Assembly (NCBI GenBank): GCA_035556215.1
Contig: DATMFI010000039.1
Span: forward strand, 1-64,000
Direction of reading: 5' to 3'
Source of the DNA: Palsa-892 sp035556215
GTDB taxonomy: Bacteria; Pseudomonadota; Alphaproteobacteria; Rhizobiales; Xanthobacteraceae
DNA: 64,000 bases
Positions 7,725 through 16,524 of the stretch are shown in pieces (the first letter of the stretch is position 1; every line of letters begins with the position of its first letter). Made by a program: the position numbers and the translations under genes. The notes under the pieces are model-generated. The model saw only the letters and a list, made by a program, of their open reading frames with translations. It searched no databases and had not been told where the DNA came from.

Positions 7725-8492
7725 CTAAACGGTCGTGGCGCGCCCGCCGTCGATGGGAATGACGGCCCCGCACAGGAAGCTGGACGCTTTCGAACCGAGA
7801 TAAAGCGCAAGCCCCGCCATATCCTCCGGCCGGCCGACCCGCTTCATCGGCGTCGTCGCGGCGATTTTCTCCATCGGCAGATCCTTGGTCATCTTCGAAG
7901 GAAAGAATCCGGGCGCGATGGCGTTGACCGCGATTTTGCGTGCGGCGAGAAACTTCGCCATCATCTTGGTGAGATGGATCACCGCCGCTTTCGAGGCCGC
8001 GTAAGAGTAAGTCTCGATCTCCGAGACATGCAGCCCGTCGATCGAGCCGATGTTGATGATGCGCGCAAAATCGTCATCGCGCCCCGCAGCTTCCAGCAGC
8101 CTGGCGAGCCGCTGCGACAGAAAGAACACCGCCTTCACATTGACGGTCATCACTTTGTCCCACCCGGATTCGGGAAACTTGTCGAACGTCTCGCCCCAGC
8201 TCGCCCCGGCATTGTTGACGAGGATGTCGATCTTCTTTTCGCGTTTCTCGATTTCGCGGGCGAAGCGCTCGATCTCTTCCTTGCTCGAAAGATCGGCGGG
8301 GATCGCGATGCATTCGCCGAACTGCGAAAGTTCGCGCGCGGTCTTTTCGGCTTCCTCGGCCTTGCGCGCGGTGATGTAGACCCGTGCGCCGTTCTCGACA
8401 TAGGCCCGCGCGATCATCTCGCCGATGCCGCGGCTGCCGCCGGTGACGATCGCGACCTTGCCGCGCACGCCGAATAATTGCTCGATCTTCAT
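7725..8492 (-). CDS. SDR-family oxidoreductase
   Basis: A 255-residue classical short-chain dehydrogenase. The cofactor motif TGGSRGIG spans 17-24, the structural NNAG 93-96, and the catalytic residues are S150, Y164 and K168 (YAASK). The C-terminal GRPEDMAGLALYL and PIDGG segments are standard. An arginine directly after the second glycine and no acidic residue at the end of strand 2 suggest NADPH use. GGAGAG precedes the start. It resembles 3-oxoacyl-ACP reductase and gluconate dehydrogenase relatives, so the substrate cannot be set from sequence. Confidence 0.88.
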   Translation of the reverse strand: MKIEQLFGVRGKVAIVTGGSRGIGEMIARAYVENGARVYITARKAEEAEKTARELSQFGECIAIPADLSSKEEIERFAREIEKREKKIDILVNNAGASWGETFDKFPESGWDKVMTVNVKAVFFLSQRLARLLEAAGRDDDFARIINIGSIDGLHVSEIETYSYAASKAAVIHLTKMMAKFLAARKIAVNAIAPGFFPSKMTKDLPMEKIAATTPMKRVGRPEDMAGLALYLGSKASSFLCGAVIPIDGGRATTV

Positions 8493-8559
8493 TGCTCTCT
8501 CCGCTCGCTGCGCACGAGCATACGAGAGCGGCGCCTTCTTGGAAATCAGCTGGACGCGA

Positions 8560-8943
8560 TCAGGCGCTGCCGCCGCCCATCAGGCTCGCGAGCGCCATGC
8601 GCGCTTCGGTGACCCGAACCGTGAGCAGCGAGATGGCGTGCGCAAGCTCGATCTCGTCGCTCGCCGTCTCGATCTCTTCCGCCGCGCGCGCGACCGAAAA
8701 GGCGCCGACGCCCCGCGCCGCTCCTTTTAGTTTGTGCGCGAAGTCGAGACGCATGCGCGTCGATTCCGTATCGCGAATGACCTTGAGCAGGCTGTCCGCC
8801 TGCTGATCGAACAGCACGAGCACTTCGCGCGCCAGACTCCTGTCGCTGAAGGTGACCCGATCCAGAAAGGCGACATCAATGGCGCCCATTTTCGCTACCG
8901 TCTCGAACGCTTCCGCTTTCGGTGCGCGTAAGGTGATACCCAT
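8560..8943 (-). CDS. Hpt (histidine phosphotransfer) domain protein
   Basis: The 127-residue all-helical protein has the phosphorylatable histidine in AHKLKGAARGVG (H70), the hallmark of Hpt domains in phosphorelays. There is no kinase, receiver or membrane segment in the chain, so it must exchange phosphate with partners encoded elsewhere. GGAGACGGG lies before the ATG. It is divergent from the giant coiled-coil gene, with a 394-bp region between them. Co-regulation with that gene is possible but not shown. Confidence 0.82.
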   Translation of the reverse strand: MGITLRAPKAEAFETVAKMGAIDVAFLDRVTFSDRSLAREVLVLFDQQADSLLKVIRDTESTRMRLDFAHKLKGAARGVGAFSVARAAEEIETASDEIELAHAISLLTVRVTEARMALASLMGGGSA

Positions 8944-9337
8944 AACCCGTCTCCGCCGGCGATTTGGTTCTGCGCCGATCTTGAGCGTCTTATGGTAAAC
9001 AGAAGGTTGCGCGCGCCCGGTGAAAACGCTGCCTTCGCCTCCGGCTGTCCCGAAAATCGTCCCCGTTTTCCACCCCGCCCCCGAAAGCCGGGTTCCTTAA
9101 ACCCCGGCACTGCCTCGTTTTTCGTGGTGAATCAGGGGTTAACGCCGTTAACGATATTGCCAAGGGCCTGGCGGGAAGCGTTCCTTTTTGGACCGCTACC
9201 GGGATAGTATGGGCAGAAGCGGTGGACTCTATCTTCGTCCTTTAAAGCGGCCTGTCCCGGGGGATACCTGGTGGGGACAGTACGGACGGGATGATCCGGC
9301 GGGATTCGTCTTTCAAGTACCCGAGGCTAAAGCGATC
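8944..9337. promoter_or_regulatory. 394-bp divergent intergenic region, GTTAAC pair
   Basis: No convincing gene is visible. The stretch separates the Hpt gene and the coiled-coil gene and should hold both promoters. Two GTTAAC hexamers (9138-9143 and 9147-9152) are separated by GCC. TTAA half-sites recall CtrA boxes, but the spacing here is 5 rather than the canonical 7, so I do not call it a CtrA site. In-frame starts for the downstream gene exist at 9209 and 9188, so part of this stretch might be coding. Confidence 0.35.
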
Positions 9338-12300
9338 ATGGCAAATACTCCCAAGAAGCAGGAACAGACCGACGACGTGCTCGCGGCGCTCGAAGAAGCG
9401 CTGTCGGCACAGAACAAGGAGTCGGTTGCGCCAGAGGCCGGCGCGAAAACTTCCGACGCAAAACCGACCGGCGGCAAATCGCCGGACGTTTCCTCCAGCG
9501 TCATGACCGCGCCGAAAACCAGCGACCCCCTCGCCGCCGAAAGTCCGGACGCCAAGGAGCGCACAGGCACTCGCACCAAGCTGCCGCTCGGTGCCGCCAA
9601 CGACGATCGCCAGACCGTCGGCCAGATTCTCGCGAAGATGCATCGCACGCCCTCGCGCACGCCCTATCTCATCGCGGCGGGCGTTTCGGTTCTGTGGGCC
9701 GTCGGGCAACTGCTTTACGCGCGTGCCCGCTACGCCGAGGAATTCGCGGCGATGCGCGGCATCTCGCAATTCTTCGACCAGCCGTTCTTCGTTCCGCTGA
9801 TCGCGATGATCGCCCTGCCGATCGTCGGCTTTTTCGCCTTCGCCGCGTTTTATCGCCGCTCGCAGCAGATGCACTTCGTCGCGAGCGCGATGGCCGAGAT
9901 CACCTCCCGCTTCGCCGAACCCGAAGGCATCGCCTCCGACGCCTTCGTCAGCGTCGGCCAGCAGATCCGCCGCGAGGTCGCGGCGCTGGGTGACGGCATG
10001 GAACGCGCGGTCGCCCGCGCCGCCGAACTTGAAACGGTCGTCCGCGCCGAAGTCGCGACGCTCGAGCGCGCCTATGACGAGAACGAGGCGCGCGTGCGCG
10101 CCCTCGTCGAGAACCTGCAAAGCGAGCGCGACAGCATCGTCACCCACGGCCAGCGCCTGCAGGAATCGATCATCAACGTGCATCAGGCCTTCAACCTCGA
10201 CGTCGAAGGCGTCGCCGAGAAGGTCAACAACTCGATCAACGAAATGACCAACCGGGTGATCGACAATTTCATCACCCAGACCCATTCGGCGCGTGCCCAC
10301 ATCAACGCCGCCGGCGACGAAGTCGTGCATGCCTTCCTCGGCCGCAGCCAGGAAGCCGCTGACAACCTCGCGCAGATCGGCAACGAGATTTCGAACGCGA
10401 TCGCCGAGCGCGGGCTGCGCACCATGGAAGACCTGCAGCAGGCCGCCGAGCGCTTCACCCAGTCGCTGACCGAACGGGGCGACGCCGTGAAGGAAAACCT
10501 GATCGAGCGCCTGCAGCAGCTCGAGGATGCCATCGTGCTGCGCGGCAGCGAGGTCGCCGACCGCGTGATGTCGGATTCCGCCGCCCTCTCCGCGCAGATC
10601 ACCAAGGGTCTCGCGGGCTTCGACGACACCGTGAAGGTCCACGGCGCCAAGATCGCCGCCGATATCGTCAAGAGCGCCGAGCAGGTCAACGAAACGACGA
10701 AGCAGAGCTTCGCCAGCCTCGACCAGCGTCTCGTCGGCAAGGCCACCGCCGTCGCCGCCGAGATCGACCAGCGCATCAGCCGTGTCGAGAAGACGCTCGA
10801 CGAGCGCACCAAGACGCTCAACGAGACGCTTTCCAACCGCACGCTCGAATTCGCCCGCACTATCACCGACGGCTCGAAGTTCGCCAAGGAAGCGGTCGAC
10901 AAGAGTCTCGCCGGCATGGGCGAGTACTTCTCGTCGAAGGCGCAGGAAATCGCGAGCACGCTTTCGGAGCGCACCGACGCCATCAATCAGGTGCTCGGCA
11001 GCCGCGCCCTCGAAATGACGCAAGGCCTCGATACCCGCGTCGCCCGCTTCGAGGAAATGGTCGTCAACCGCCTCGAGAACGTCGCGAACTCGGTCGAAAC
11101 CAAATCGGTCGCCGCCGCCGACATCCTCGCCGCCAAGATCGAACAGACCACCGCCGGCCTGCGCAGCGAAGCCGCCGAAGTCGAGAAGAGCTTCACGCAG
11201 CTTGCCGAGCGCGTTTCGATGACGCTCGTCGATCGCGCCCGCGAGGTCACCGCGGCGCACGAGACGCTGCAGTCGAATGTCTCCGGCGTGCTCGATCGCC
11301 TCAACGAGGCCAATACACAGCTCAAGGGCGTGCTCGCCAGCGTCGTCGACAACCTCGGCCCGATCGAAGGCGCCGTCGGCGACAAGATCACCGAATTCCG
11401 CAGCACCCTCGAAAGCACCATCAACAACGCGGGCGGCGCCATCTCGCACATGGACAACCAGCTCCGCGAGATGCGCGAAGTCTCGAGCAAGATGGTGGGC
11501 GACGTTTCCGCCCTCACCACCCGCTTCGAGGATCAGGGCCGCTTCCTGGTCAGCGCCGTCGATACGATGAGCGAAACGCATCGCCGCATCGACGCGACGC
11601 TCGCCGAGCGCCGCGAGGCGATCGAGGCCCTCACCGGCCATCTCTCGACACGCTCTTCCGACCTCGAGGAGCGCCTCACCCGCTTCAACCGCCTGCTCGA
11701 AGAACAGCTCGCCGGTGCCGAAGCCAAGGCGCAGGAGATCGCCCGCCTCGTCGCCGACACGACGACCAACGCCACGCAGTCGATCGTCAAGCAGTACGAC
11801 GCGGTCAAGAACACCGCCAACGAGGAGCGCGATCGCACTTCGCTCGCGTTGCGCTCGGTTTACGAGAACGCGACCAACGAGGTGAACACGCTGTTCCGCG
11901 ACATGAACCAGCGCTTCACCGACGTCGCGCGCGAATTGCGCGAGGTCGCGACCGAAGTGCAGCACTCGCTCGACCAGACCCGCCAGGAACTCAAGCGCGG
12001 TGTCTTCGAGCTTCCGCACGAAACGCGCGAGAGCACGGCCGCGATGCGCCGTCTCGTCGCCGACCAGATCAAGGCGCTTGCGGAGTTGAACGAAGTCGTC
12101 AGCCGCCATTCGCGCGGCATCGACAGCGCCGCCGCCCCGCGCCGCCTCGCCGTCAACGAGGATGCGCTGATCGCGGCCGCGACCGAAGCGCCGCGCACAC
12201 GCGCCGAATTCGCACCGCCTTCCGCGCGGCCGCGCGGCGAAGCGCTGCCGGCGCGCGAGCGTGAAGTGATCCGCGAGATCGGCCGCGAAATCGAGCGCGA

Positions 12301-12829
12301 GGCCCGCGAATTGCCGCGCCGCCCGGCTCCGCGCCGCGACGAGCGCGTGCCGCAGGAAGCGCGTCAGGAACCCTGGCCTCAGGAAGGCTGGGGCGGCGAG
12401 ACGCTTCTCCGCTCGCGCCACGATGAAGACCAGCGCGCGCCGCGCCGCGTTCGCGAGGAAGAGCCCGCGGAAGAACCGGCGCTGCGTTCGATCGAGTCGC
12501 TGGATGCGCTCTCCGCCGATATCGCCCGCCTCGTCGATCACGACGCGACGGTCGAGCTGTGGGAGCGCCATAACCGCGGCGAGAAGAACGCCTTTACCCG
12601 CCGCCTTTATACCGCACAGGGCCAGAAGACGTTCGAGGATATCCGCCGCAAGTACCGGCGCTCGTCCGAATTCCGCGAGACGGTGGACCGCTATATCGAG
12701 GAGTTCGAGCGCCTGCTCGATCAGGTCGGCCGTGACGACCGCGGCCAGGTGCTGACGCGTACCTATCTCGCATCGGACACCGGCAAGGTCTATACGCTCC
12801 TCGCCCACGCCTCCGGGCGGCTCGGGTAA
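9338..12829 (+). CDS. Giant membrane-anchored coiled-coil protein; growth-pole-ring candidate
   Basis: 1163 residues from ATG 9338 (upstream in-frame starts at 9209 and 9188 cannot be excluded). Residues 1-105 are polar and disordered; two hydrophobic helices (about 109-128 and 150-172) form a hairpin anchor. From about 180 to 980 the chain is almost entirely helical, with degenerate repeats of the type SERTDAINQVL, SNRTLEFART, TKSVAAADILA. An R/E/P-rich linker and a conserved C-terminal domain (about 1050-1163) follow. Such proteins are often annotated kinesin-like or apolipoprotein-like. The architecture matches the Agrobacterium growth pole ring protein GPR, which is longer (about 2100 residues). 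That equivalence is inference. The reverse strand is also open almost throughout because of codon bias. Confidence 0.75.
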   Translation: MANTPKKQEQTDDVLAALEEALSAQNKESVAPEAGAKTSDAKPTGGKSPDVSSSVMTAPKTSDPLAAESPDAKERTGTRTKLPLGAANDDRQTVGQILAKMHRTPSRTPYLIAAGVSVLWAVGQLLYARARYAEEFAAMRGISQFFDQPFFVPLIAMIALPIVGFFAFAAFYRRSQQMHFVASAMAEITSRFAEPEGIASDAFVSVGQQIRREVAALGDGMERAVARAAELETVVRAEVATLERAYDENEARVRALVENLQSERDSIVTHGQRLQESIINVHQAFNLDVEGVAEKVNNSINEMTNRVIDNFITQTHSARAHINAAGDEVVHAFLGRSQEAADNLAQIGNEISNAIAERGLRTMEDLQQAAERFTQSLTERGDAVKENLIERLQQLEDAIVLRGSEVADRVMSDSAALSAQITKGLAGFDDTVKVHGAKIAADIVKSAEQVNETTKQSFASLDQRLVGKATAVAAEIDQRISRVEKTLDERTKTLNETLSNRTLEFARTITDGSKFAKEAVDKSLAGMGEYFSSKAQEIASTLSERTDAINQVLGSRALEMTQGLDTRVARFEEMVVNRLENVANSVETKSVAAADILAAKIEQTTAGLRSEAAEVEKSFTQLAERVSMTLVDRAREVTAAHETLQSNVSGVLDRLNEANTQLKGVLASVVDNLGPIEGAVGDKITEFRSTLESTINNAGGAISHMDNQLREMREVSSKMVGDVSALTTRFEDQGRFLVSAVDTMSETHRRIDATLAERREAIEALTGHLSTRSSDLEERLTRFNRLLEEQLAGAEAKAQEIARLVADTTTNATQSIVKQYDAVKNTANEERDRTSLALRSVYENATNEVNTLFRDMNQRFTDVARELREVATEVQHSLDQTRQELKRGVFELPHETRESTAAMRRLVADQIKALAELNEVVSRHSRGIDSAAAPRRLAVNEDALIAAATEAPRTRAEFAPPSARPRGEALPAREREVIREIGREIEREARELPRRPAPRRDERVPQEARQEPWPQEGWGGETLLRSRHDEDQRAPRRVREEEPAEEPALRSIESLDALSADIARLVDHDATVELWERHNRGEKNAFTRRLYTAQGQKTFEDIRRKYRRSSEFRETVDRYIEEFERLLDQVGRDDRGQVLTRTYLASDTGKVYTLLAHASGRLG

Positions 12830-12844
12830 ACAAAGCCATCCAAT

Positions 12845-12878
12845 AAAAAACGGCCGGGAAATTTTCCCGGCCGTTTTT
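12845..12878. terminator. Bidirectional intrinsic terminator
   Basis: CGGCCGGG (12851-12858) pairs with CCCGGCCG (12866-12873) around an AAATTTT loop, flanked by six A on the left and five T on the right. It therefore works in both directions between the convergent coiled-coil gene and the lipid-transport operon. Confidence 0.9.
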
Positions 12879-12894
12879 GTTTGCGCTGTTGATT

Positions 12895-13488
12895 TTATAT
12901 CTTCGTCGCCGTCCAGCGCACGATGTCGATCAGCGCGATGTTGAGCGCGTCATTGATCGCGATGGCCGCCGCTCCGCCGCTGGTCGCCGGCGCCGGCACC
13001 CGCGCGGTGAAGACCTTGGCGGCGTTGATGCGCCCGCCCCGCGTGCCGATCAGCTTGACCGAAAGCTCGACCACCGCGTCCTTGCCCTGTATGCCGAAGG
13101 TGCGGATGTCGGTGACAAGCTGCGCATCGGCCGAAACGCGATCCCCCGCGCGCGCCACGGTGCGGATGCGCGACGAGTTCTCGAACGCCTCGATCATCCG
13201 CGCCTGCAGAAGCTTCGGCAGCCGGTCGCTCCACTGGCCGTCGGAGAGATAGGTGACGACACCGGCCTGCGGCTCGACGACGATCTTCTCGGTATCCAGA
13301 ACCTGCAACGCGTTGGGAATCGTCACCTCGATCAGCCCGCGCGCCGGGCGCATCTTGCCGAAATCGCGCGGTGCGATCAGGTCGTAGGTCGGGACAGGTT
13401 GCGCCGGCAGGCTGCAAGCCGCGGCCGCAAACATCAGCCCCGCGGCGAGCCCGATCCGGAACCCGCGCCTTCCCGTCTCACTCGACAC
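12895..13488 (-). CDS. ABC-type transport auxiliary lipoprotein (PqiC-like)
   Basis: GTG 13488 is preferred as start because AGGGAG lies six bases upstream; the frame extends to 13515. The 197-residue product has a twin-arginine-containing basic N-region, a hydrophobic core and a lipobox AAAAC (C25). The mature protein matches the ABC_trans_aux fold of PqiC/LetB-type lipoproteins, with YDL near the N-terminus and a repeated beta-alpha layout. It is the last gene of the four-gene Mla/Mce operon, probably sitting in the outer membrane or periplasm to receive lipids from the MCE ring. Confidence 0.85.
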   Translation of the reverse strand: MSSETGRRGFRIGLAAGLMFAAAACSLPAQPVPTYDLIAPRDFGKMRPARGLIEVTIPNALQVLDTEKIVVEPQAGVVTYLSDGQWSDRLPKLLQARMIEAFENSSRIRTVARAGDRVSADAQLVTDIRTFGIQGKDAVVELSVKLIGTRGGRINAAKVFTARVPAPATSGGAAAIAINDALNIALIDIVRWTATKI

Positions 13489-13533
13489 GCCTGTCTCCCT
13501 GCCCCTTCGTAGCACGCTTTCAAATAATCCGTG

Positions 13534-14451
13534 TTAACGCCCGCTATAGCTGGGGATGTTATTCCCGCCACCGCCGAACAAAAAGCCTTTGGGATCGCGC
13601 CCGATATTCCGCGCCACCCGCTCGATTTCCGCCACCGCGCGCCGCGCGTCCCCCGCGAGCTGCTGGTAATCCTTTAAGGTCCCAGGCGCCGTGCGGTTCA
13701 GGTTATCCGCGAGCGCCCGCACCGATTTTGCGGCCTCTGAAAGATCGGTCATGAGGCCGTCCTTGCCGCTGCCGCCGGTGAAGTTCTCGACATTCTTCAG
13801 GATGTTGTCGAGCCGGTCGGCCTGGCCGTTGAGCTTGCGCGCAAGCTCGCTCGCATCGACCAACATCGTGTCGATATTGCTGGAGCGCTTGTTCAGCACC
13901 GCCGTGAACGTCGAAACGTCATCGACGACCTGGTTGATCTTTTTCTCGTTCGCCGCCATCAGGCGATCGATGCGTGTCGCGATATCCTCGACCTTGCCGG
14001 CGATCTTCTGCGCCGATTTGTAGAAGTCCGCGGTCGCCCCCGCCTCCGACTGGATGCGCGGCAGCTGGCCGGGTTGGGTCGCGAGCGCAGGCGAGCTTTG
14101 CGAGCCGCCCTGCAGCGCGACCGAGGCAATGCCGGTGAGACCCTGATATTCGAGCGAGGCGCGCGTGTCTTCGCGCACCGGCGTCTGCGGCGATACGCCG
14201 ACCTTGGTTACGACCTTGCCGGGGTCATTGGCATCGAGCGCGAGCGACGTCACCTCGCCGACGCGGATGCCGTTGAACAGCACGGCGCTGCCCGTGCGCA
14301 GGCCCGACACCGAACCGTCGAACACGATCTCGTAGGTGACGCGCGAAGTGCCTTCCGAGGCGCGCTCGAACCACCACACGAAGCCGAACGCGCCCACGAT
14401 CACCGCAAGGGTGAACAGGCCGATCAGGACGTAATTGGCGCGGGTCTCCAT
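13534..14451 (-). CDS. mlaD: MlaD-family MCE protein
   Basis: The 305-residue protein has one N-terminal transmembrane helix (about 6-28), followed by a single MCE domain (about 40-120, with VSGLRTGSAVLFNGIRVGEV) and a long helical tail. MCE domains form hexameric rings that carry phospholipid between membranes. The tail is longer than in E. coli MlaD (about 180 residues) and has amphipathic helices that may form a barrel-like extension. It lies 6 bp after the ATPase gene and before the auxiliary lipoprotein. Confidence 0.9.
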   Translation of the reverse strand: METRANYVLIGLFTLAVIVGAFGFVWWFERASEGTSRVTYEIVFDGSVSGLRTGSAVLFNGIRVGEVTSLALDANDPGKVVTKVGVSPQTPVREDTRASLEYQGLTGIASVALQGGSQSSPALATQPGQLPRIQSEAGATADFYKSAQKIAGKVEDIATRIDRLMAANEKKINQVVDDVSTFTAVLNKRSSNIDTMLVDASELARKLNGQADRLDNILKNVENFTGGSGKDGLMTDLSEAAKSVRALADNLNRTAPGTLKDYQQLAGDARRAVAEIERVARNIGRDPKGFLFGGGGNNIPSYSGR

Positions 14452-14457
14452 GCGGCG

Positions 14458-15261
14458 TTACTTTTTCTTCCCAAAACGGCTGTGGGCCCGCTTTCCGTGG
14501 AAATAGGCCTGTAGCCACGGATCCTTCGATTCCAGAAGGGAATCAATGGGCCCGACCGCAATGACCTTACCGCCCGAGAGTGCAGCGACCCGGTCGCAAA
14601 CGGTGTGAAGGCTGTCGAGGTCGTGGGTTACCATGAAAACGGTGAGTCCTAAAGTTTCCTGGAGGGCCTTGATCAGGTCGTCAAAATCGCCGGCGCTGAT
14701 GGGATCAAGGCCGGAAGTAGGCTCGTCCAAAAAGACAATTTCGGGGTCGAGCGCCAAAGAGCGCGCCAGAGCGGCCCTTTTGACCATGCCGCCGGAAAGT
14801 TCCGAAGGCAGCCTTTCCCCTACGGCAGCTTCGAGCCCCACCATTTCGAGCTTGGCGAGCGCGATCTCGTCCATCAGCCGCTGCGACAGGTGCAGGTTCT
14901 CCCGGAGCGGGAACTGGATGTTCTGGCGCACCGTGAGCGACGAAAACAGCGCTCCGCCCTGGAACAGCACCCCCCAGCGCCGCTCGACCGCCTGGCGCTC
15001 CTCCTCGTTCATTTTATCGACGTCGCGGCCGAAAGCTTCGATGGTGCCGGCACGCTTCGGCAAGAGGCCCAAAATCGTGCGGGCGAGCACCGATTTGCCG
15101 CTGCCCGACGCGCCGACAAAGCCGAGGATCTCGCCGCGCTTGAGGTCGAGGTCGAGATCCTTCAGCACGTCGCGATCGCCGAAGCCGACGCGCAGGTTGC
15201 GCACGCTGATGACGTTTTCCTGCCTGGAAGCCGGTCTGGAGGTCTCTTGCACCAACGCCAT
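14458..15261 (-). CDS. mlaF: Lipid-transport ABC ATPase, MlaF type
   Basis: A 267-residue ABC ATPase with Walker A GASGSGKS (50-57), Q-loop near FQGG (100-103), signature LSGGM (155-159), Walker B IVFLDE (175-180) and switch histidine in THD. It energises the STAS-permease encoded just upstream. Stop and start overlap as TAATG, indicating translational coupling. LSGGM in place of LSGGQ is usual in the MlaF subfamily. Its C-terminal tail (about 250-267) is basic, and MlaF tails of this kind contact MlaB in E. coli. Confidence 0.92.
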   Translation of the reverse strand: MALVQETSRPASRQENVISVRNLRVGFGDRDVLKDLDLDLKRGEILGFVGASGSGKSVLARTILGLLPKRAGTIEAFGRDVDKMNEEERQAVERRWGVLFQGGALFSSLTVRQNIQFPLRENLHLSQRLMDEIALAKLEMVGLEAAVGERLPSELSGGMVKRAALARSLALDPEIVFLDEPTSGLDPISAGDFDDLIKALQETLGLTVFMVTHDLDSLHTVCDRVAALSGGKVIAVGPIDSLLESKDPWLQAYFHGKRAHSRFGKKK

Positions 15262-16400
15262 TACATATCGATCCCGGCGAAGAATATCGCGAACAGGCCG
15301 TCGAGCACGATGACGAGGAAGATCGCCTTCACCACCGACGCCGTGGTGTGTTCGCCGAGCGACTCGGCGGAGCCCGCGACGCGCAGGCCCTCGACGCAGG
15401 CGATCAACCCGATGACGAAGGCCATGAACGGCGCCTTGATCATGCCGACCTCGAAGGTCGAGCGCGAGATCGCGTCGCGCAAGCGCTCGATGAAGACTTC
15501 CGGCGGCATGCCGCCATAGAGCCAGGTTACGAGGCCGCCGCCGAACAGGCCCGACATGCTGCCGATGAAGGTGAGGAGCGGCATTGCGATGATGAGCGCG
15601 AGCAAGCGCGGCAGGATCAGCACTTCGACCGGATCGAAGCCCATGACGCGCAGCGCATCGATCTCCTCGCGCATCTTCATCGAGCCAAGCTCGGCGGTGT
15701 AGGCGCTGCCCGAGCGGCCGGCGATCATGATGGACACGATCAGCACGCCGACCTCGCGCAGCACGAGGATGCCGACCATATCGACGACATAAGTGTCGGC
15801 GCCGAAGCGGCGGAAATGGAAAATGCCCTGCTGCGCCAGGATCGCGCCGATCAAAAACATGATGAGCACGATGATCGGCACAGCGCGGAAGCCGACGCGA
15901 TCGATCTGATTGACGACGGAGGTGAAACGGAACGTCCACGGCCGCACCGCGACGCGGCCCGCCGCCACCATCACGTGACCGAGAAACTGCACCAGCGCCT
16001 TGAGATCGACCCAGCTTTCCGCCGCGCTCTGGCCGATATAGGCGAGCGTGTCGGCGAGCGGCGTTTCGCGCCTCTGCGGCTTTGGCGGCTCGCGGTTCGA
16101 GGCCGCAACCTCGTCGAGCAGCACCTTGTAGCGCGGGCTGAGGCCGACGATCGCGGCTTTAGTGCCGTCCTTGTCCCAATTGCGCTTGAGGCGCTCGAAC
16201 AGCCACGCGCCGATGGTATCGATACGCTTGACAGCGGAAGCGTCGATTTCGACGCGCTCAGCCTGCTGGCGCTTTTTGAGGATGCTCTCGACCTGCGGCT
16301 CGATCTCGCTCGCATGCGCCGAAACCCAGTCGCCCTGCGCCGATAGCACAAGTTTCTTGCCTTGCAGCTCGCTCTGCAAATAGACCGGTTCAACGCCCAC
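15261..16400 (-). CDS. mlaE: MlaE permease with N-terminal STAS (MlaB) domain
   Basis: The 379 residues fuse two parts that are separate in E. coli. Residues about 10-110 form a STAS domain, with VEIDASAVKRIDTIGAWLF as its core helix. Residues about 130-379 are the MlaE permease with five membrane segments and the conserved AGRSGSAYTAELGSM and EIDALRVMGFDP motifs. As first gene of the operon it supplies the membrane channel for phospholipid movement. The fusion is known in other alphaproteobacteria. The upstream region is shared with the divergent epimerase gene. Confidence 0.92.
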   Translation of the reverse strand: MGVEPVYLQSELQGKKLVLSAQGDWVSAHASEIEPQVESILKKRQQAERVEIDASAVKRIDTIGAWLFERLKRNWDKDGTKAAIVGLSPRYKVLLDEVAASNREPPKPQRRETPLADTLAYIGQSAAESWVDLKALVQFLGHVMVAAGRVAVRPWTFRFTSVVNQIDRVGFRAVPIIVLIMFLIGAILAQQGIFHFRRFGADTYVVDMVGILVLREVGVLIVSIMIAGRSGSAYTAELGSMKMREEIDALRVMGFDPVEVLILPRLLALIIAMPLLTFIGSMSGLFGGGLVTWLYGGMPPEVFIERLRDAISRSTFEVGMIKAPFMAFVIGLIACVEGLRVAGSAESLGEHTTASVVKAIFLVIVLDGLFAIFFAGIDM

Positions 16401-16422
16401 GGAACTCTGCTCCCATCCGCCA

Positions 16423-16504
16423 CGGTAGCGTCTTGAGGCGCGCCTTGCCGCTCGTCATACTAGCCGCTCCTGCCGCCGTCGAGGCCCTACCCACAACGCT
16501 ACCG
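16423..16504. repeat. Separated 9-bp inverted repeat
   Basis: CGGTAGCGT (16423-16431) and ACGCTACCG (16496-16504) are perfect inverted copies 64 bp apart. They span most of the divergent gap between mlaE and the dipeptide epimerase gene. This could be an operator pair or chance; nothing else is visible there. Confidence 0.35.
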
Positions 16505-16524
16505 GGTTGCAAAGCAAAAGAAAA

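Noticed and set aside
9138..9152. CtrA box in GTTAACGCCGTTAAC
   Set aside because: The TTAA half-sites are 5 bp apart instead of 7, so it does not meet the CtrA consensus; kept only as a noted repeat.
9242..12808. A 1188-codon open frame on the minus strand opposite the coiled-coil gene
   Set aside because: The plus-strand protein has membrane helices, heptad repeats and a conserved C-terminal domain, while the reverse product is compositionally odd. High GC at third codon positions removes stops from the mirror frame, so this is a shadow.
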